The notes under the pieces: generated by a model | Told to the model about the DNA's origin: nothing | Databases searched by the model: none | Seen by the model: only the letters and a program-made list of their open reading frames with translations | Shown: piece by piece, positions 10,805 through 22,839 of the stretch | Layout of the letters: every line of letters starts with the position of its first letter | Numbering within the stretch: the stretch's first letter is position 1 | DNA from: Amyelois transitella | Taxonomy: Eukaryota > Arthropoda > Insecta > Lepidoptera > Pyralidae | Length of the DNA: 64,000 nucleotides | Assembly (NCBI RefSeq): GCF_032362555.1 | Contig: NC_083525.1 | Location: forward strand, 2,031,501-2,095,500 | Direction of reading: 5' to 3' | Translations under genes and position numbers: made by a program

Positions 10805-10960
10805 TCGACCCAATACGGGTTAGGTTCCCCTGCAAAAGTTTCGGAGGTCAGACGGGGGTCGGATCCATGGTCAAAAGCATATCCCGGGCTCCTCTTCAGA
10901 GAGGTGAGGATGCAACCGGGACTAAAGTCAGGAGAAAGAAGGAGTTCCGGAGGTAAGATA
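10805..10960 (-). repeat. GGAGGTCAGACGGGA-family repeat
   Basis: Contains GGTTAGGTTCCCCTGCAAAAG, then GGAGGTCAGACGGGGGTCGG and CTCTTCAGAGAGGTGAGGATG, in the order seen in the other copies. Confidence 0.65.
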
Positions 10961-11047
10961 GGAGTCACTTTTTGTAACCTTGCGGGATAGACAGAGCATA
11001 TCAGTAGCGAAAAGACCAATAAACCACGTTAGCTGTAAGGCTTAATG

Positions 11048-11215
11048 CTAGCTCAAATTCAAATTCAAATTCAAAATTTTTATTCATTATTATAGGATAC
11101 TATTATATCGCTTAATAAATTGTCGTATAGTTTAACAACATTGGTTGACGTCAAATAAATTACTTAAAAACTAAGTTTACTGCCGCTTCCAAGGCGTCAG
11201 TGCAGCTAGCTAGCC
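11048..11215 (-). repeat. LINE 3' end with (GAATTT)n tail, minus orientation
   Basis: Begins with repeated CAAATT units and runs through ATTGGTTGACGTCAAATAA to CTTCCAAGGCGTCAGTGCAG. It abuts a fragment of the TATG-tailed repeat at 11216-11300. Confidence 0.75.
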
Positions 11216-11300
11216 CATCGCCCAAAAGAAGAATCCCAAGTTTATGAGCCTATGCCTTAATCGCCTTTTTCTTTTTTATATTAGCGCTGGAAATCACACG
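11216..11300 (-). repeat. TATG-tailed SINE-like repeat, fragment
   Basis: CTAGCCCATCGCCCAAAAG to GCGCTGGAAATCACACGGC. The central part is deleted. Confidence 0.65.
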
Positions 11301-11711
11301 GCAAAAGTAAGTATATTTAGATAATTAATTTCGTTTGTCGATACCAAAAATTCAAATCATTTCTTTGTAAAGATTTTTATTAGTACCTAGATATGATCAA
11401 TATGCTTTAGATTATCCACGTCACCTGAATCGGTGTCAGAAATCCGGCACGAGGTGATGGCAGACTGTTACTCAGAAACCATTCCAAGCACTCTCGATTA
11501 CTATGCCATGTTCGCACGCGATTCTTAAAATAGTAATTTAGAGTTAAATCACAAAATGCCTAATTGGCTTTAAGTATTTGATAACTAAAGAAATCAAATA
11601 TTTACATACCGCACGTAAACCAAACCATCATTGAGCAAAAATAAAAAACAATCAAAATTTAAATCTGTTGCAAATTTTAAAAATTCTTCATTCATATCAT
11701 ATCTTTTACAT

Positions 11712-11935
11712 CCCTTGCGGGATAGACAGAGCCAGCAGTTTTGAAACTGACCGAAAGGCCGCGGTCAGCGGTATGAATTAATGATGGAATCGAAATTTAT
11801 ATAGTGCCAGGTTGATAGCCCATCGCCATAAAAGGATTCCAAGTTTATAAGCCTTACACTTAGTCGACTTTTACGACATCCATGGGAAAGATATGGAGTG
11901 GTCTTATTCTTAAGTATCGGGGTCACATTACTCAG
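11712..11935 (-). repeat. TATG-tailed SINE-like repeat, diverged
   Basis: CCCTTGCGGGATAGACAGAG to ATGGAGTGGTCTTATTC. The 5' end (GTGCCG region) is not clear. Confidence 0.7.
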
Positions 11936-12004
11936 CCTATAGGTATGACATGTACATAAGTATTTTTTTCTATATTGTGATGATATGTTTTTTCCATATT
12001 TTTT

Positions 12005-12274
12005 ATAATACAAAGCTGAAGAGTTTGTTTGTTTGTTTGCGCTAATCTCAGGAACCACTGGTTCAAATTGAAAAATTATTTTGCGTTGAATAGACCATTT
12101 ATCGAGGAAGGCATTGGGCTGTACGAGTATAACACCACGCTACACACACGCAACTACAAGGAGCAAAGAAATAATGGAATATGTGAAAAAAACGGGGGAA
12201 ATTATTCATCCTTGAGGCCTTCAATGATGCCCAAAATAACTATTCCACGCGGACGAAGTCACGAACGCAGCTAG
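12005..12274 (+). mobile_element. Lep1-type non-autonomous Helitron
   Basis: AAGCTGAAGAGTTTGTTTG at the 5' side and a 3' end of ...CGCAGCTAG|T. The CTAG end fits the Helitron CTRR rule. The 5' TC end is eroded. Confidence 0.8.
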
Positions 12275-12289
12275 TTTTTTATAAAAATG

Positions 12290-12420
12290 TTCAAATTCAA
12301 AAAAATTCAAAATTCAAAATTGTTTATTTCTTCAAGCAAAGTATACAAAAAGGATGTGATTGGAGTCTCCTTTTAAGCGTGCAAGCCTGTACCAGGAGAC
12401 CCCACTACAACTAACAAAGT
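12290..12420 (-). repeat. LINE 3' end, minus orientation
   Basis: AATTCAAAATTGTTTATTTC resembles the reverse of a LINE polyadenylation region with a GAATTT-type tail. GTACCAGGAGACCCCACTAC follows. Confidence 0.45.
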
Positions 12421-12621
12421 AGTTACAATTTTAAAACGAATAATAATCAAGTCTGTTTAATTTTTAAAATTAAAAAAAACTTTAATTAAATGTACTTACC
12501 TATCTTATTAACCTGTTTGTTTTTGATAAACCGCAGGGCAAATCGGCAGAGTAGACGAATAGCGTCAGGCGGTCATTCAATACCCTGCCAACTGCGAGTC
12601 ATGCCTAATCAGTAATTATAC

Positions 12622-12882
12622 ATACTTACGTACATATGGTCAAGTCTATATCCCTTGTGGGGTAGACAGAGCCAACAGTTTTGAAAAGACTGATAGGCCA
12701 CGCTCAGCTATTCTTAATGATAGAATTGAGATTTAAACAGTGACAGGTTGCTAGCCTATCGCTTAAAAAAAGAATCCCAAGTTTGTAAGCCTATCCCATA
12801 GTCGCCTTTTACGATATCCATGGAAAAGAGGTGGAGTGCTCCTATTCTTTTTGTATTGGTGTGGGGAACCACACGGCACAAT
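12622..12882 (-). repeat. TATG-tailed SINE-like repeat, full length
   Basis: From CATACTTACGTACATATGGTC to GGGGAACCACACGGCAC. Confidence 0.8.
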
Positions 12883-12889
12883 TTAATTA

Positions 12890-13480
12890 TTAGTCATTGT
12901 ATAATTACTATTACAGTCATTGTCTAAACACAAGGTCGAATACTTTCACTATCGTCAATCGTTTCCCGGTTCGTACGCGGTCACTCGAAACGAGAATTAG
13001 TATCTAGTGAGGAAAAAAACAACACTGTGTTAACTGAAATAAGTACCATCTGAACCTTGGATTTGATACGGTTCGGTCGACTTTTACTTGGGATTCCCAG
13101 AAAATGAATCATTCGTATCTCATTTTAAGGTTAGATGCTCGGGAAATGTCAAAAAATTGTTTTTATTATCGTTTACACGAACGTATCTGCGCAGTAGTAA
13201 ATTTTTTTTATGGCGCGAAAATATTTCAGATGTTGAACCAATCAGAGTGCGCCATTTGAACGCGAACGGAACTCTGCGCATTATGAGCGAGATAGCAGGA
13301 GACATTTTGTTTTTGGGTTTTTAATTTTAAGTGTACTTATATTAAGGTCGTTATTTAACTGAGTTTTAATTCGTATTGAATCGGCGGTAAGTTGCGCTTA
13401 AACGTGGTAGTACTGTTCCGGGGTTAGAATCTCGTAAGTTCTGATTTATAATAAAAAGAACCCAAAAGTTTGGATGCCGT
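12890..13480. other. Unassigned stretch
   Basis: There is an open frame of 78 codons at 13088-13324, overlapped by a 61-codon frame on the other strand. Neither resembles a known family, so I do not call a gene. Confidence 0.4.
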
Positions 13481-13575
13481 GTGTTTGCCGGCACTAGTAG
13501 AAAAAACAATATGACCATTCTATCTATTTCCCATGGATATCGTAAAAGGCGACGAAGGGATAGGATTATAAACTA
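13480..13575 (+). repeat. TATG-tailed SINE-like repeat, 5' fragment
   Basis: GCCGTGTGTTTGCCGGCACTAG to GACGAAGGGATAGG. The 3' half is missing. Confidence 0.65.
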
Positions 13576-13644
13576 GCAGTTGTCCGCCACTTTGTCCGCC
13601 TAATAAAATTTAACTTTTTATGTTATTCCAATGTTTTGCAATAT

Positions 13645-13866
13645 GCAATCACTCCATCTCTTTCTTCGTGGATATTGTAGAAGGCGGCTAAGGGATAGGC
13701 TTAAACATTTGGGATTCTTCTTTTAGGCGATGGGCTAGCGACCTGTCACTATTTGAATCTCAATTATATCATCAAGCCAAAAAGCTGAACGTGGCCTATC
13801 GATCTTTTGAAGACTGTTGACTCTGGCTACCCTGGAAGGAATATAGACGAGACTATATGTATGTTA
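13645..13866 (+). repeat. TATG-tailed SINE-like repeat, lacking 5' end
   Basis: From CAATCACTCCATCTC to ATAGACGAGACTATATGTATG. Confidence 0.7.
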
Positions 13867-14003
13867 AATATATTTCCCTACGAATACGGATCTAGGCTCC
13901 GGAAAAACTTCCTACTGATCATTTGTTTTTATATAATTGAATTCTCGCATGCGAAAAAACACACATACACATCATCACGCATGTTTTCTATGCAGGTCAT
14001 CAG

Positions 14004-14094
14004 ACATAGATAACCACATCTTTATCCCTTACGGGGTAGACAGAGCCAACAGTCGCAAAAAGAAACGCTACGATCGGCTATACGGTTTAATGAT
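14004..14094 (-). repeat. TATG-tailed SINE-like repeat, 3' fragment
   Basis: ATCCCTTACGGGGTAGACAGA to TTTAATGATAGAA. It is immediately followed by the tail of the next copy. Confidence 0.6.
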
Positions 14095-14095
14095 A

Positions 14096-14365
14096 GAATA
14101 CATACATACATACATATAGTCACATCTACATCCCTTGCGGGGTAGACAGAGCCAATAGTCTTGAAAAGACTGAATGGCCACGTTCAGCTATTTGGCTTAA
14201 TGATAGAATTGAGATTAAAATAGTGACAGGTTGCTAGCCCATCGCCTAAAAAAGAATCCCAAGTCTGTAAGACTATCCCTTAGTCGCCTTTTACGACATC
14301 CATGGGAAAGAGATGGAGTGGTCCTATTCTTTTTTGTATTGGTGCCGGGAACTACACGGCACACG
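14096..14365 (-). repeat. TATG-tailed SINE-like repeat, full length
   Basis: Tail (CATA)n at 14099, 5' end GGTGCCGGGAACTACACGGCAC. It lies tail-to-body against the fragment at 14004. Confidence 0.85.
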
Positions 14366-14540
14366 GCAATGATAGAATTGCGATTCAAATAGTGATGGCT
14401 CTTTACCATCCCATCGTCTATAAAGAAGAATCACAAGTTTATAATTGACTTCCCTTTTCCCTTAATTGCCTTTTACATAATTAATTCTCATGAATAATTG
14501 ATTAAAATATTAAATCAACAATAAATATAAATAAATATAA

Positions 14541-14787
14541 AATATAAATATATACGGGACAAATTACACAGATTGAGTTAGCCTCGAAGTAAGTTCGAAA
14601 CTTGTGTTACGAGATACTAACTCAACGATACTATATTTTATAATATAATACTTATATAGATAAACATCCAAGACCCAGGACAATCAGAAAAAGTTCTTTT
14701 CTCATCATGCCCTGGCCGGGATTCGAACCCGGGACCTCCAGTGTCACAGACAAGCATACTACCGCTGAGCCACAGAGGCCGTCAAAT
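14541..14787 (-). mobile_element. tRNA-derived SINE, full length
   Basis: On the minus strand: GACGGCCTCTGTGGCTCAGC, box B GGTTCGAATCCCGGCC, and the (TATT)n tail at the low-coordinate end. Confidence 0.85.
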
Positions 14788-14900
14788 TCAGGCCGAGAAC
14801 AATTGAAATGATAAGATATAGCTGACATTGTACCTACCCGGAACTGATCGGAAGGCAAACCCAGTTTATCGGATGTCTGTTATCATATCATAGAATGCGG

Positions 14901-15277
14901 AATAATATGTGACTATAGAAATGGCAGTCAGTAAATTCGATCAATTCTAAAGAATTGATCGAATTTACTGCCTGCCATTTTTTTTCATGAAAAAGAAATG
15001 CAAAAACAATAGGTTATAAATCTTAATTATTTAATTACTAAATAAAACGTTGAAAATATTTTGTCAAATAAGATGTTTTGATGATATGTTCCTATTTTTA
15101 TATGAACATATATTTAAAAAGTTAATCGTTCTTTTTCAAAAATGTTGATTTTCATACAAAAACAATATGTAGGTCACAACAAATAAGTATCTATAATTAA
15201 ACGAAAACTGCGTGCTTTTTCTGACGTCCGTTATTCCCATGATTTCCTAGTATGGCATTTCTATTGTCATATATTAT
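14901..15277. mobile_element. Small MITE with an internal hairpin
   Basis: Imperfect inverted ends: AATAATATGTGACTATAGAA at 14901, and TTCTATTGTCATATATTATT ending near 15277. The left arm also starts a long hairpin at 14921-14981. About 377 bp, no coding capacity. The target duplication is unclear. Confidence 0.6.
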
Positions 15278-15299
15278 TTTGATTTCTATGTATCGTAGG

Positions 15300-16070
15300 A
15301 TATGTCTCGAACTAATAATTTGCACTACAATGCTCTGTTTGTGTCATTGTTTACTTCCGACATGGAATGTCGATAACAAATATGTAAACCTCCAATTAGA
15401 ACATAATTATTGAATTTTAATACAACTTACGCACTAGGTTTTCTATTCATTAAGTCAGACATAACTATACTACGAGTAACTAACGTATTATAAAAAATCG
15501 ATAAAATTAATAACAATTTTTTTCAGAGCGATACCTAAATGTTTTTTACTTAATACCGTGTGGTTTTTGGCGCTTTACAAGACGACCTAATCCATATCTG
15601 TTATATGGATGTGAGAACAAGCGACTCGAAGAAAGGCTTTCAAACTTGGGATTCTTCTTCTGTTTACATTTTGGTTATAGTTTACGTCGAATTTAACTTT
15701 AGCAATGGGTAATAAAATTTTAAACCCAGACCCAATGCTCTGGGTTCAAAATTAATGGTGATGGTAAGACTCATCATTCATAATCAATGATAAGACTCAT
15801 TGGTGAACGGTCCGCAAATTGTGCTAAGTATACCATTATATTTCGTAAAGATTAATTAAATAAATTAATAAATAATTTTGCTTGAATCAGAACCACAGAG
15901 AACCACTCACTTATACATATAATAGATAGAAATAATATTGTCATGTTCAATTGATATATACGACAATGTAATTCATTACCTTATCAATTCGTGACTTGAC
16001 AGCGGAAGTTCTGAACTTGACCGTGGTCAGAGGCTAGACATGTCGATGGTGACCCCGTGATCAGTAACAA
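15300..16070. other. Intergenic, mostly unassigned
   Basis: Contains a diverged plus-oriented piece of the TATG-tailed repeat at about 15556-15660 and otherwise nothing I recognise. Confidence 0.5.
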
Positions 16071-16071
16071 T

Positions 16072-16275
16072 ACACACATATAATCACATCTTTATCCCTC
16101 TTACGGGGTAGACAGAGCCTAAGGTAACTTGCAAATGCTGAAAGGTCACGTTCAGCTGTAAGCCTTATTGCCAAGAACGGGATGAGATAATGAATACATC
16201 AAGAAAACGTTTTTTCAAGACTGTCGGCTCTGTCAACCCCGCAAGGGATATAGACGTGATTATATGTATGTTTGT
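16072..16275. repeat. Two opposed fragments of the TATG-tailed repeat
   Basis: A minus-oriented 3' fragment at 16072-16175 and a plus-oriented 3' fragment at about 16207-16275, separated by only about 30 bp. Confidence 0.6.
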
Positions 16276-16492
16276 GGTACGGATATAGATTAGCTTGGAA
16301 GTATTGAAAACAATTAAAAAAACAGTAGGTACTAATATACCACAATTAATACTATTCTTTACATGGGAGATATGGAATGTTAGTTATCTGATACATTTAT
16401 AAGATAGTAATCGTTGTTTCAATAACGGAAATATAACGGCGGAAGTACTTTTATTGTAATTGATAATACTAAACTAAACGTTAGTAAAGTGC

Positions 16493-16724
16493 CGTGTGGT
16501 TCCACACACTTGAGAATAGGCCCACTCCATATCTTTCCCATTGATGTCGCAAAAGGCGACTAAGGTAAAGGCTTATAAACTTGGGTTTCTTCTTGTGGCT
16601 AGTAAACTCTCATTATTTGAATCTCAATTCCATCATTAAGCCATGCAGCGTGGGCTTTCGGTCTTATCAGGACTATTGGCTCTGTCTACCCCGCAAGGGA
16701 TAAAGACGTGACTGTCTGTATGGT
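16493..16724 (+). repeat. TATG-tailed SINE-like repeat, near full length
   Basis: GTGCCGTGTGGTTCCACACAC to GATAAAGACGTGACTG. It has lost most of the TATG tail. Confidence 0.75.
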
Positions 16725-17020
16725 ATTATTAAAATATATATATAAATGACGGTAACATGTAGACATTTAAAATTTTAACAGAATTCTTACATTGTAAGGT
16801 AATACCTATAACTTTCAAAATATATAAAAATAAAGTAATTATTAAATAGAGGCTCCCACGCAACAAAGGTTTGTTTTATAGATGGTACGGAACCCTTCGT
16901 GCACGAGTCTGACTCGCATTTCGCCGATTTTTTTTATCACGACATGGCCGGGTATCGAACTAGTGCAGTGCACAATTCAGAAGTCAGAACATTACCAGTA
17001 GGTATACCATAGATGAGGAA

Positions 17021-17273
17021 TACATACATACATATGGTCACGTCTTTATTCCATGCGGGGTAGACAGAGCCAACAGTCTTGTAGACTAAATGGCCACGTT
17101 CAGCTACTTGGCTTAGTGGTAGAATTAAGACTCAAACAGTGACAGAGTGCCAGCTCATCGCCCAAAATAAGAATCCCAAGTTTAAAAGCCTATCCCTTAG
17201 TCGCCTTTTACGACATCCATGGGAAAGGGATGGAGTGGTCCTATTATTTTTTGTATCGGGAACCACACGGCAT
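17021..17273 (-). repeat. TATG-tailed SINE-like repeat, full length
   Basis: CATACATACATATGGTCACG to GGGAACCACACGGCA. Confidence 0.8.
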
Positions 17274-17553
17274 GAGGAATATCAATAAATAATAAAATAT
17301 TCCCAACCAATTAAGTTATATCGTTAGGAATCCACCGGTGGTATTCCCCCTTTAAATTAATTAAAAATCAATTTATTATTATTAATCGGTGAATAATTAC
17401 TCGTACATAATTATTAATTATACGTTATGACGTCATCGTATCGATGTACATATATTTAAATAAGTTCTCTTTTCTTCCTATCATCAAACTGTTCCTGCCG
17501 TGTGGTTGGAAGCACTTTACAATAGGACATCTTGGATACAGAGTATATTGGAT

Positions 17554-17776
17554 GTGCCGTGTGGTTCCCGGCACCAATACAAAAAATAATAGGACCACTC
17601 CATCTCTTTCCCATGGATGTCGTAAAAGGCGACTTAGGGATAGGCTTACAAACTTGAGATTCCTTTTTAGGCGATGGGCTAGCAACCTGTCACCTGTGGC
17701 CTATCAGTCTTTTCAAGACTGTTGGCTCTATCTACCCCGCAAGGGATATAGACGTGACCATATGTATATATGTACA
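17554..17776 (+). repeat. TATG-tailed SINE-like repeat with internal deletion
   Basis: GTGCCGTGTGGTTCCCGGC to GACCATATGTATATATG. The segment from CTATTTGAATC to GCTGAAC is deleted. Confidence 0.8.
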
Positions 17777-17954
17777 TCTTGGATATAGATGTCGTAAAAG
17801 ATAACAAGGTGAAAGATGACATGATTACATATGTGTTAGGTTCTCCCTTCCGTACTTATTGATAAATGGTTTTTGAATCTTTTGATTATTGCTCTGACTG
17901 CCCAGTATGTAACCCAGAAAGACTCACGAGCTTACACGAATAGTGTTATGAATA

Positions 17955-18140
17955 AAAATGCTGCAGCGCAGTTTGTTACCGCTTCTTCTGCACTGCCTTG
18001 GAAGCCGCAGTAAACTTAGGTTTAAGTAAGTAATTTATTTGACGTCAACCAATGTTGTGAAACCAAAAGATTTGACTATTATTAAGCGATATGAAGTATC
18101 CTATAATAAATGAATATATATTTTTTTAATTTTGATTTTT
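17955..18140 (+). repeat. LINE 3' end, plus orientation
   Basis: ATGCTGCAGCGCAGTTTG through TTGACGTCAACCAATG to TATCCTATAATAAATGAATA. The tail has decayed from (GAATTT)n. Confidence 0.75.
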
Positions 18141-18375
18141 TTTTTAATTTTGAATGTGGATGATGGGAAAGAAGTATGAAGGGACCAAAATAAGGTCTAG
18201 GCGAAAGGCGTAGTGTCTACTTACCTCTCCAGGAAAGAGGCGTGATTTTTTATGTATATATACATATAATAACGTCTATATCCCCTGCGGAGTAGACAGA
18301 GCCAACAGTTTTAACCATGCTAGCCCCGTTGATCACGGAAAGTGTACATAACATCGAACACCACGTCCTCGTAAA

Positions 18376-18609
18376 TCTATACTTATATTATGAAGCTGAA
18401 GAGTTTGTTTGTTTGAACGTGCTAATCTCAGGAACTACTAGTTTGAATTAAAAATTCTTTTTGTGTTGAATAAACCATTTATCAAGGAGGGCTTTAGGCT
18501 ATATAACATCACGCTGCAATTTTTAGAAGCGAAAAAATATTCACCCTGGAGGGCTTCAATGATGCCCAAAATAGCTATTCTACGCGGACGGAGTCGTGGG
18601 CACAGCTAG
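18376..18609 (+). mobile_element. Lep1-type non-autonomous Helitron
   Basis: Begins A|TCTATACTTATATTATG and ends GGGCACAGCTAG|T, the expected TC...CTAG termini between A and T. It has a small internal deletion relative to the copy at 29563. A TATG-tailed repeat fragment precedes it at 18247-18320. Confidence 0.85.
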
Positions 18610-18619
18610 TTTACTAATA

Positions 18620-20180
18620 TGAATCACTTAACTACGAATGCACGCTACCACGAACATTTTAACACCGAAGTCATCGCAACGGTTTTGTATAGCTTCCATA
18701 CAATATGCAGATAAAAACATCTGCACAATCAGTTACGTGTCATTCTAGAGTATAGTTGACTTTTTCTGGTTAAATTTTTCCGACTAAAAGTACCTAAGTA
18801 AGTATATTTTTTACGTTACAAAAACGTGCATCCTGATTTTTTCGCATATCAAGGAAATGTTTTTTTTTATATAGGTATTTGCTTTTTTACCCTCGACGAA
18901 ATAAATCGAGGAAAGTTTATAAAAAAATAAGTTTTAAAATTTAAAAAAAGAAGACTTTGTCTCTGCCCAATTTTTTTGTCGCTGTGTGTCTACCCAAGCA
19001 TATTCTACTTAGGATTTTCTTTTTGTTTCTGTTCATACAAATGATTATATCGAATGCTATTTGTGTCACGTTCGTGCGTTGATTAAAAAGTCATAAACCT
19101 GAGTTAAAATTATCCCATATGTACGGACGTTTTTGTATGCGATATATTGTCTGCGCTATTTATCCGAATTAAATGATATCCAAGAGCGCTTGCTCTTATT
19201 CTACGAAATAACTCATTTGCGTCTTCGGTGTAAAAACCAAGGGACCATACTAAGTTGATCTAATTAATTCTGAAGAATGCGATAGGCGGGCGGGGCTTTC
19301 AGAAACCATCAAGGTTGGCTAGGATATCAAACTAACTTAGTTTATACCGCGCACCGTACTACGGCGCACGCGTTCCTGCTACAGCCTAATAAAAAATATA
19401 TAAAAGGCTGTATACAGAACGCTAAGTACTTAAAATAAATAATAATCTATGACACAAATTCGAAATTCAAATTGTGAATTGAACTCTAGTTTGAAGTTTG
19501 AATTTTCGCAAAGTTAATTCGAATTCCGCGCGCATTTATTGGCGGGAGTTTTGAAGTGACCGATAGTTAAAATTTTTAATTTGTGATTTCTTTCACATTC
19601 AGCAATCCTAGGTAAGTGCAGTTTTACACATTTAACATTTTTTATCTAATAACTACATACATAACTTTATAACTTCGGACTTTATTTTATTATTCTAAAA
19701 AAACTTTTCTTAAGATGTTAAACCAACGGAATTTTATAAACGTTGTTCTTGTATTATATTCAAGGTCCATATTTTTGGTGTCCCATATTCTGAAAATTAG
19801 ACTGACGTTTTAAAAAAAACTTTATTCAGTGAAATTATTGCTACGGCCTCTTTTTTCACGTAAGTAGTTAAAGTCATTAAGCCCTTTAAATATTTTTTAT
19901 TTATTTATCTGTTAGCCTCTGATAAACTGCAATTATTTATTAACCACTGACGCTGCTAACTCTACCGCGTATAATGCAATCGTCTATAAATAGACGCTAG
20001 TTTAATGGATCATGGATTGATACCTTTTGTTCCCCTTGTGAATCAATATTGGCCAAGGGCAGGTCGGCATGGGGTGGCATTTGGTATCTTTAATTATTTG
20101 TAGAGGCATAAGAATAACTATCAATGCACAAACAAAACTTGTAAAAAAATATGGTTGAAGTTATAAATAACTAAATAAAT
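18620..20180. other. Non-coding stretch
   Basis: Apart from the promoter-like segment at 19.4-19.6 kb, I see no gene, repeat family or domain. The stretch is AT-rich with poly-A/T runs. Confidence 0.5.
19396..19611 (+). promoter_or_regulatory. Candidate distal promoter and untranslated first exon
   Basis: ATATATAAAAGG at 19396-19407 is a strong TATA box. About 200 bp downstream lies a good splice donor, CAATCCTAG|GTAAGT, at 19611/19612. No ORF of note lies between them. It could be a non-coding first exon of the transporter starting at 37 kb, or chance. Confidence 0.25.
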
Positions 20181-20186
20181 ACCTAC

Positions 20187-20337
20187 GAGACGAATTACAC
20201 ATATTGAGTTAGCCTCGAAATAGGATCGAAACTTGTGTTACGAGATACTAACTTGTAAAGATAAACATCTAAGACCTACGCCAATTAGGCAAAATTCATT
20301 TCTCATCATACCCAGAACGGGATACGAACCCTGGACA
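20187..20337 (-). mobile_element. tRNA-derived SINE, diverged
   Basis: GAGTTAGCCTCGAAATAGGATC and a decayed box B region (GGGATACGAACCCTGG). Confidence 0.65.
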
Positions 20338-20794
20338 AGTTAGATTGTAATAATTTTTTCTACAAAAGAATACAAGTATTCGCTTTTAGATATATATATT
20401 ATACTAAATGTAAACTAATTTTCGACGAGCGTACCTAGTGAAAAAGAATATATTTATAACTTCTAATTCAAGTGAAAAGTTAAATATAAGAAAAAACTAT
20501 ATAATTGTAAATATATACCCAATACATCTGAAAGTCGTTCGACGCGAACTTGGAACACACGACCACCGAACTTCGACGCTATCACTTTAATTTTTTACAG
20601 AATTATGAATATCTCAAAAACTGCTAAGCCAATTTTGATGCCCAATGAGCCCAAAAACTCTATTGACAGATACAACACACATTTCAAATTTCGATTTGGT
20701 GGTTCAAAACGTACTTTGGCCATAGACTAATCACTCTTACGCCGAATGAAAACGTCGTGAGAATCCTGCGCAGCCAGGCATTTATATGTAGAGA

Positions 20795-20960
20795 ACTATG
20801 ATCCGATGTGATTTAGGTTCCCCAGTAAATGTTGCAGAGGTGAGACGGGAGTCCTTTGGTGTAAAAACTTTGACTCATTCAAACCAGAATCGTGGTCATC
20901 AGCGAAGCCCGGGCCAATCTCTAGAGAGGTGACGACGTAAGCAGAATTAACGCCAGGAAG
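20795..20960 (-). repeat. GGAGGTCAGACGGGA-family repeat
   Basis: GGTTCCCCAGTAAATGTTGC through GAGACGGGAGTCC to CTCTAGAGAGGTGACG. Confidence 0.6.
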
Positions 20961-20999
20961 ATTATGAATGTATGGGCTGTATGCTACCTTTAAAGAAAA

Positions 21000-21215
21000 C
21001 ATACGTACATATAACCACGTCTATATACCTTTCCAGGCAGTCAGAGCCAACAGTCTTGCAAAGACTGGAACGCCACGTTCAGCTGGCTTAATAATGGTAT
21101 TGAGATTCAAACAGCGACAGGTTGCTCGCCCAGCGCCTAAAAGTAGTATGCCAAGTTTCTTTCCCTTAAACGCCTTCTACGACATCATGAAAGACATGGA
21201 GTGTTCCTATTCTGA
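21000..21215 (-). repeat. TATG-tailed SINE-like repeat, diverged
   Basis: CATACGTACATATAACCACG to CATGGAGTGTTCCTATTC. The 5' end is missing. Confidence 0.7.
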
Positions 21216-22600
21216 AGTGACGGAAACAAGTTAAAAGGAAGCGATAGTCTTTTTATACTCAGTTATCACGGCATAATACATGGCATAATAAATAAATGCG
21301 ACGAATAAGCTGTAACAAAACAATGAGTTATTATACCATTTATTATTATATTTATAATTATTATTTAATTCAAATATATTGCACAACCTGACAACAATCC
21401 ACCGCGGAAGTATTAACCGGTATACCAGGTATTTTATGAGGCAAATGGCAATTTACTGTGGCACGATTTGCATAAAATTAAATTATAAATGATTTATAGA
21501 ACAAAGGTTGTATGCAATTTGTAAATGCCCTGGTCATTTTTATCCTTGTAAGGCTACAATTCTATTTCGTCTAGTAAGAATATCATAAACTTTAATCTAT
21601 TATACACTCCAGTATAACCTAGTACGCCTCTCCAGAGTAGCATGGCATATATCTGTATAAATAAGACGAGAAATTATTTCGCTTTTTATTATAACGTGAA
21701 AAGGAACATCGATAGTTTTTCGCGTGATAAAAATGGCATCGCACGTGTGTGCTACTTGTAAACTTTATACAATAAAATCTAGATTTTACTTATTAAAACC
21801 ATTAATCGATATTCGTTTACCTTATTCTAAGCAACGAAATTGTAAAAGCTGTGCTACGAATTATTTTCTATGAAATTTTAAAGTGACTATTGTAAGTAGT
21901 TTAAAATTTGCAAAAATAAAACAATTAAATGTATTTTCTATTATAGTCTCGAACTTACTTCGAGGCTAACTCAATCAGTGTAATTTGTCCCGTATATATT
22001 TATTTATTTATTTTCTATTGAAAAGATATAAACGCGTTTAAATATTAAAATAACTTATATATTTTTTTCTTAATAAGCAAATATTTGCTACCAAGAAACA
22101 TACCATAAAGACAGTTGAATACTGTTTTTGTAAAAAGAAATATATAAAAAATATCTCGTCCGTTCGTCCCTGAACTTCACGACTGGGCCTAAGTGAAGGG
22201 AGACGGTGTTATGCAACAGCGTACTAATCAGTTGAATTAACAAACAGTGTTAATTGATTTATTTTTTATGCATCGGTTCATTTATGTATTATATTTATTA
22301 AATTATACTTAGATATAAACCTTCGTCAGCAAACCCATGGCCAACATTTAAAACGGGAACAAAATCCGTTTACAACTTTACGATTCTAGCGTAAACATAC
22401 AGACAGAGAAAATAGCGGGACTTTGTAATATATTGCGATGATGATGATGGTGATGAAGTGATAGTGATCATATGAATAAATAAAGCTTTAAGAATATTGG
22501 TAAAGAAAGGTGGAAACATTATTTTTGACTAGCTGTTTATTTATTTATTTATGTACCTACACAAAATTATATAAAGAGCATTTAATACAGCAATTCTATA
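21215..22600. other. Intergenic with small repeat relics
   Basis: Holds one arm of the GCGCGATAAA palindromic repeat family (about 21675-21780), a 3' tail of the tRNA-SINE (about 21945-22015) and a short (GATGAT)n run near 22437. No gene is seen. Confidence 0.5.
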
Positions 22601-22602
22601 AA

Positions 22603-22712
22603 AACATACATACGTATCGGTCACGTCTATATCCCTTTCTGGGTAGACAGAGCCAACAGTCTTGAAAAGACTGAATGGCCACGTTCAGCTATGTGGCTTA
22701 ATGATAGAATTA
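22603..22712 (-). repeat. TATG-tailed SINE-like repeat, 3' fragment
   Basis: CATACATACGTATCGGTCACG to GGCTTAATGATAGAATT. It joins a GGAGGTCAGACGGGA-type fragment at about 22730-22830. Confidence 0.7.
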
Positions 22713-22839
22713 GCTTACCATCCTCCATGTCGTGAGGCCCGGTTACATCATCTATGACCACGATCCGGGATTAAATAAGTCCGGTTATTACACGAAACGA
22801 CTCCCGTGTGACCTCCGCAATAATTGCAGAGTTACCTTA

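Noticed and set aside
13088..13324. 78-codon open frame with a plausible acceptor (TATTTCAG) inside
   Set aside because: No family match, a competing frame on the other strand, and no partner exons with compatible phases.
17444..17788. 114-codon open frame
   Set aside because: Translation of the TATG-tailed repeat; near-identical peptides appear wherever that repeat is open (24149, 39000, 44700).
22437..22460. Short GATGAT repeat as a possible regulatory array
   Set aside because: It is a simple microsatellite with no array structure or spacers; nothing CRISPR-like exists in the window.
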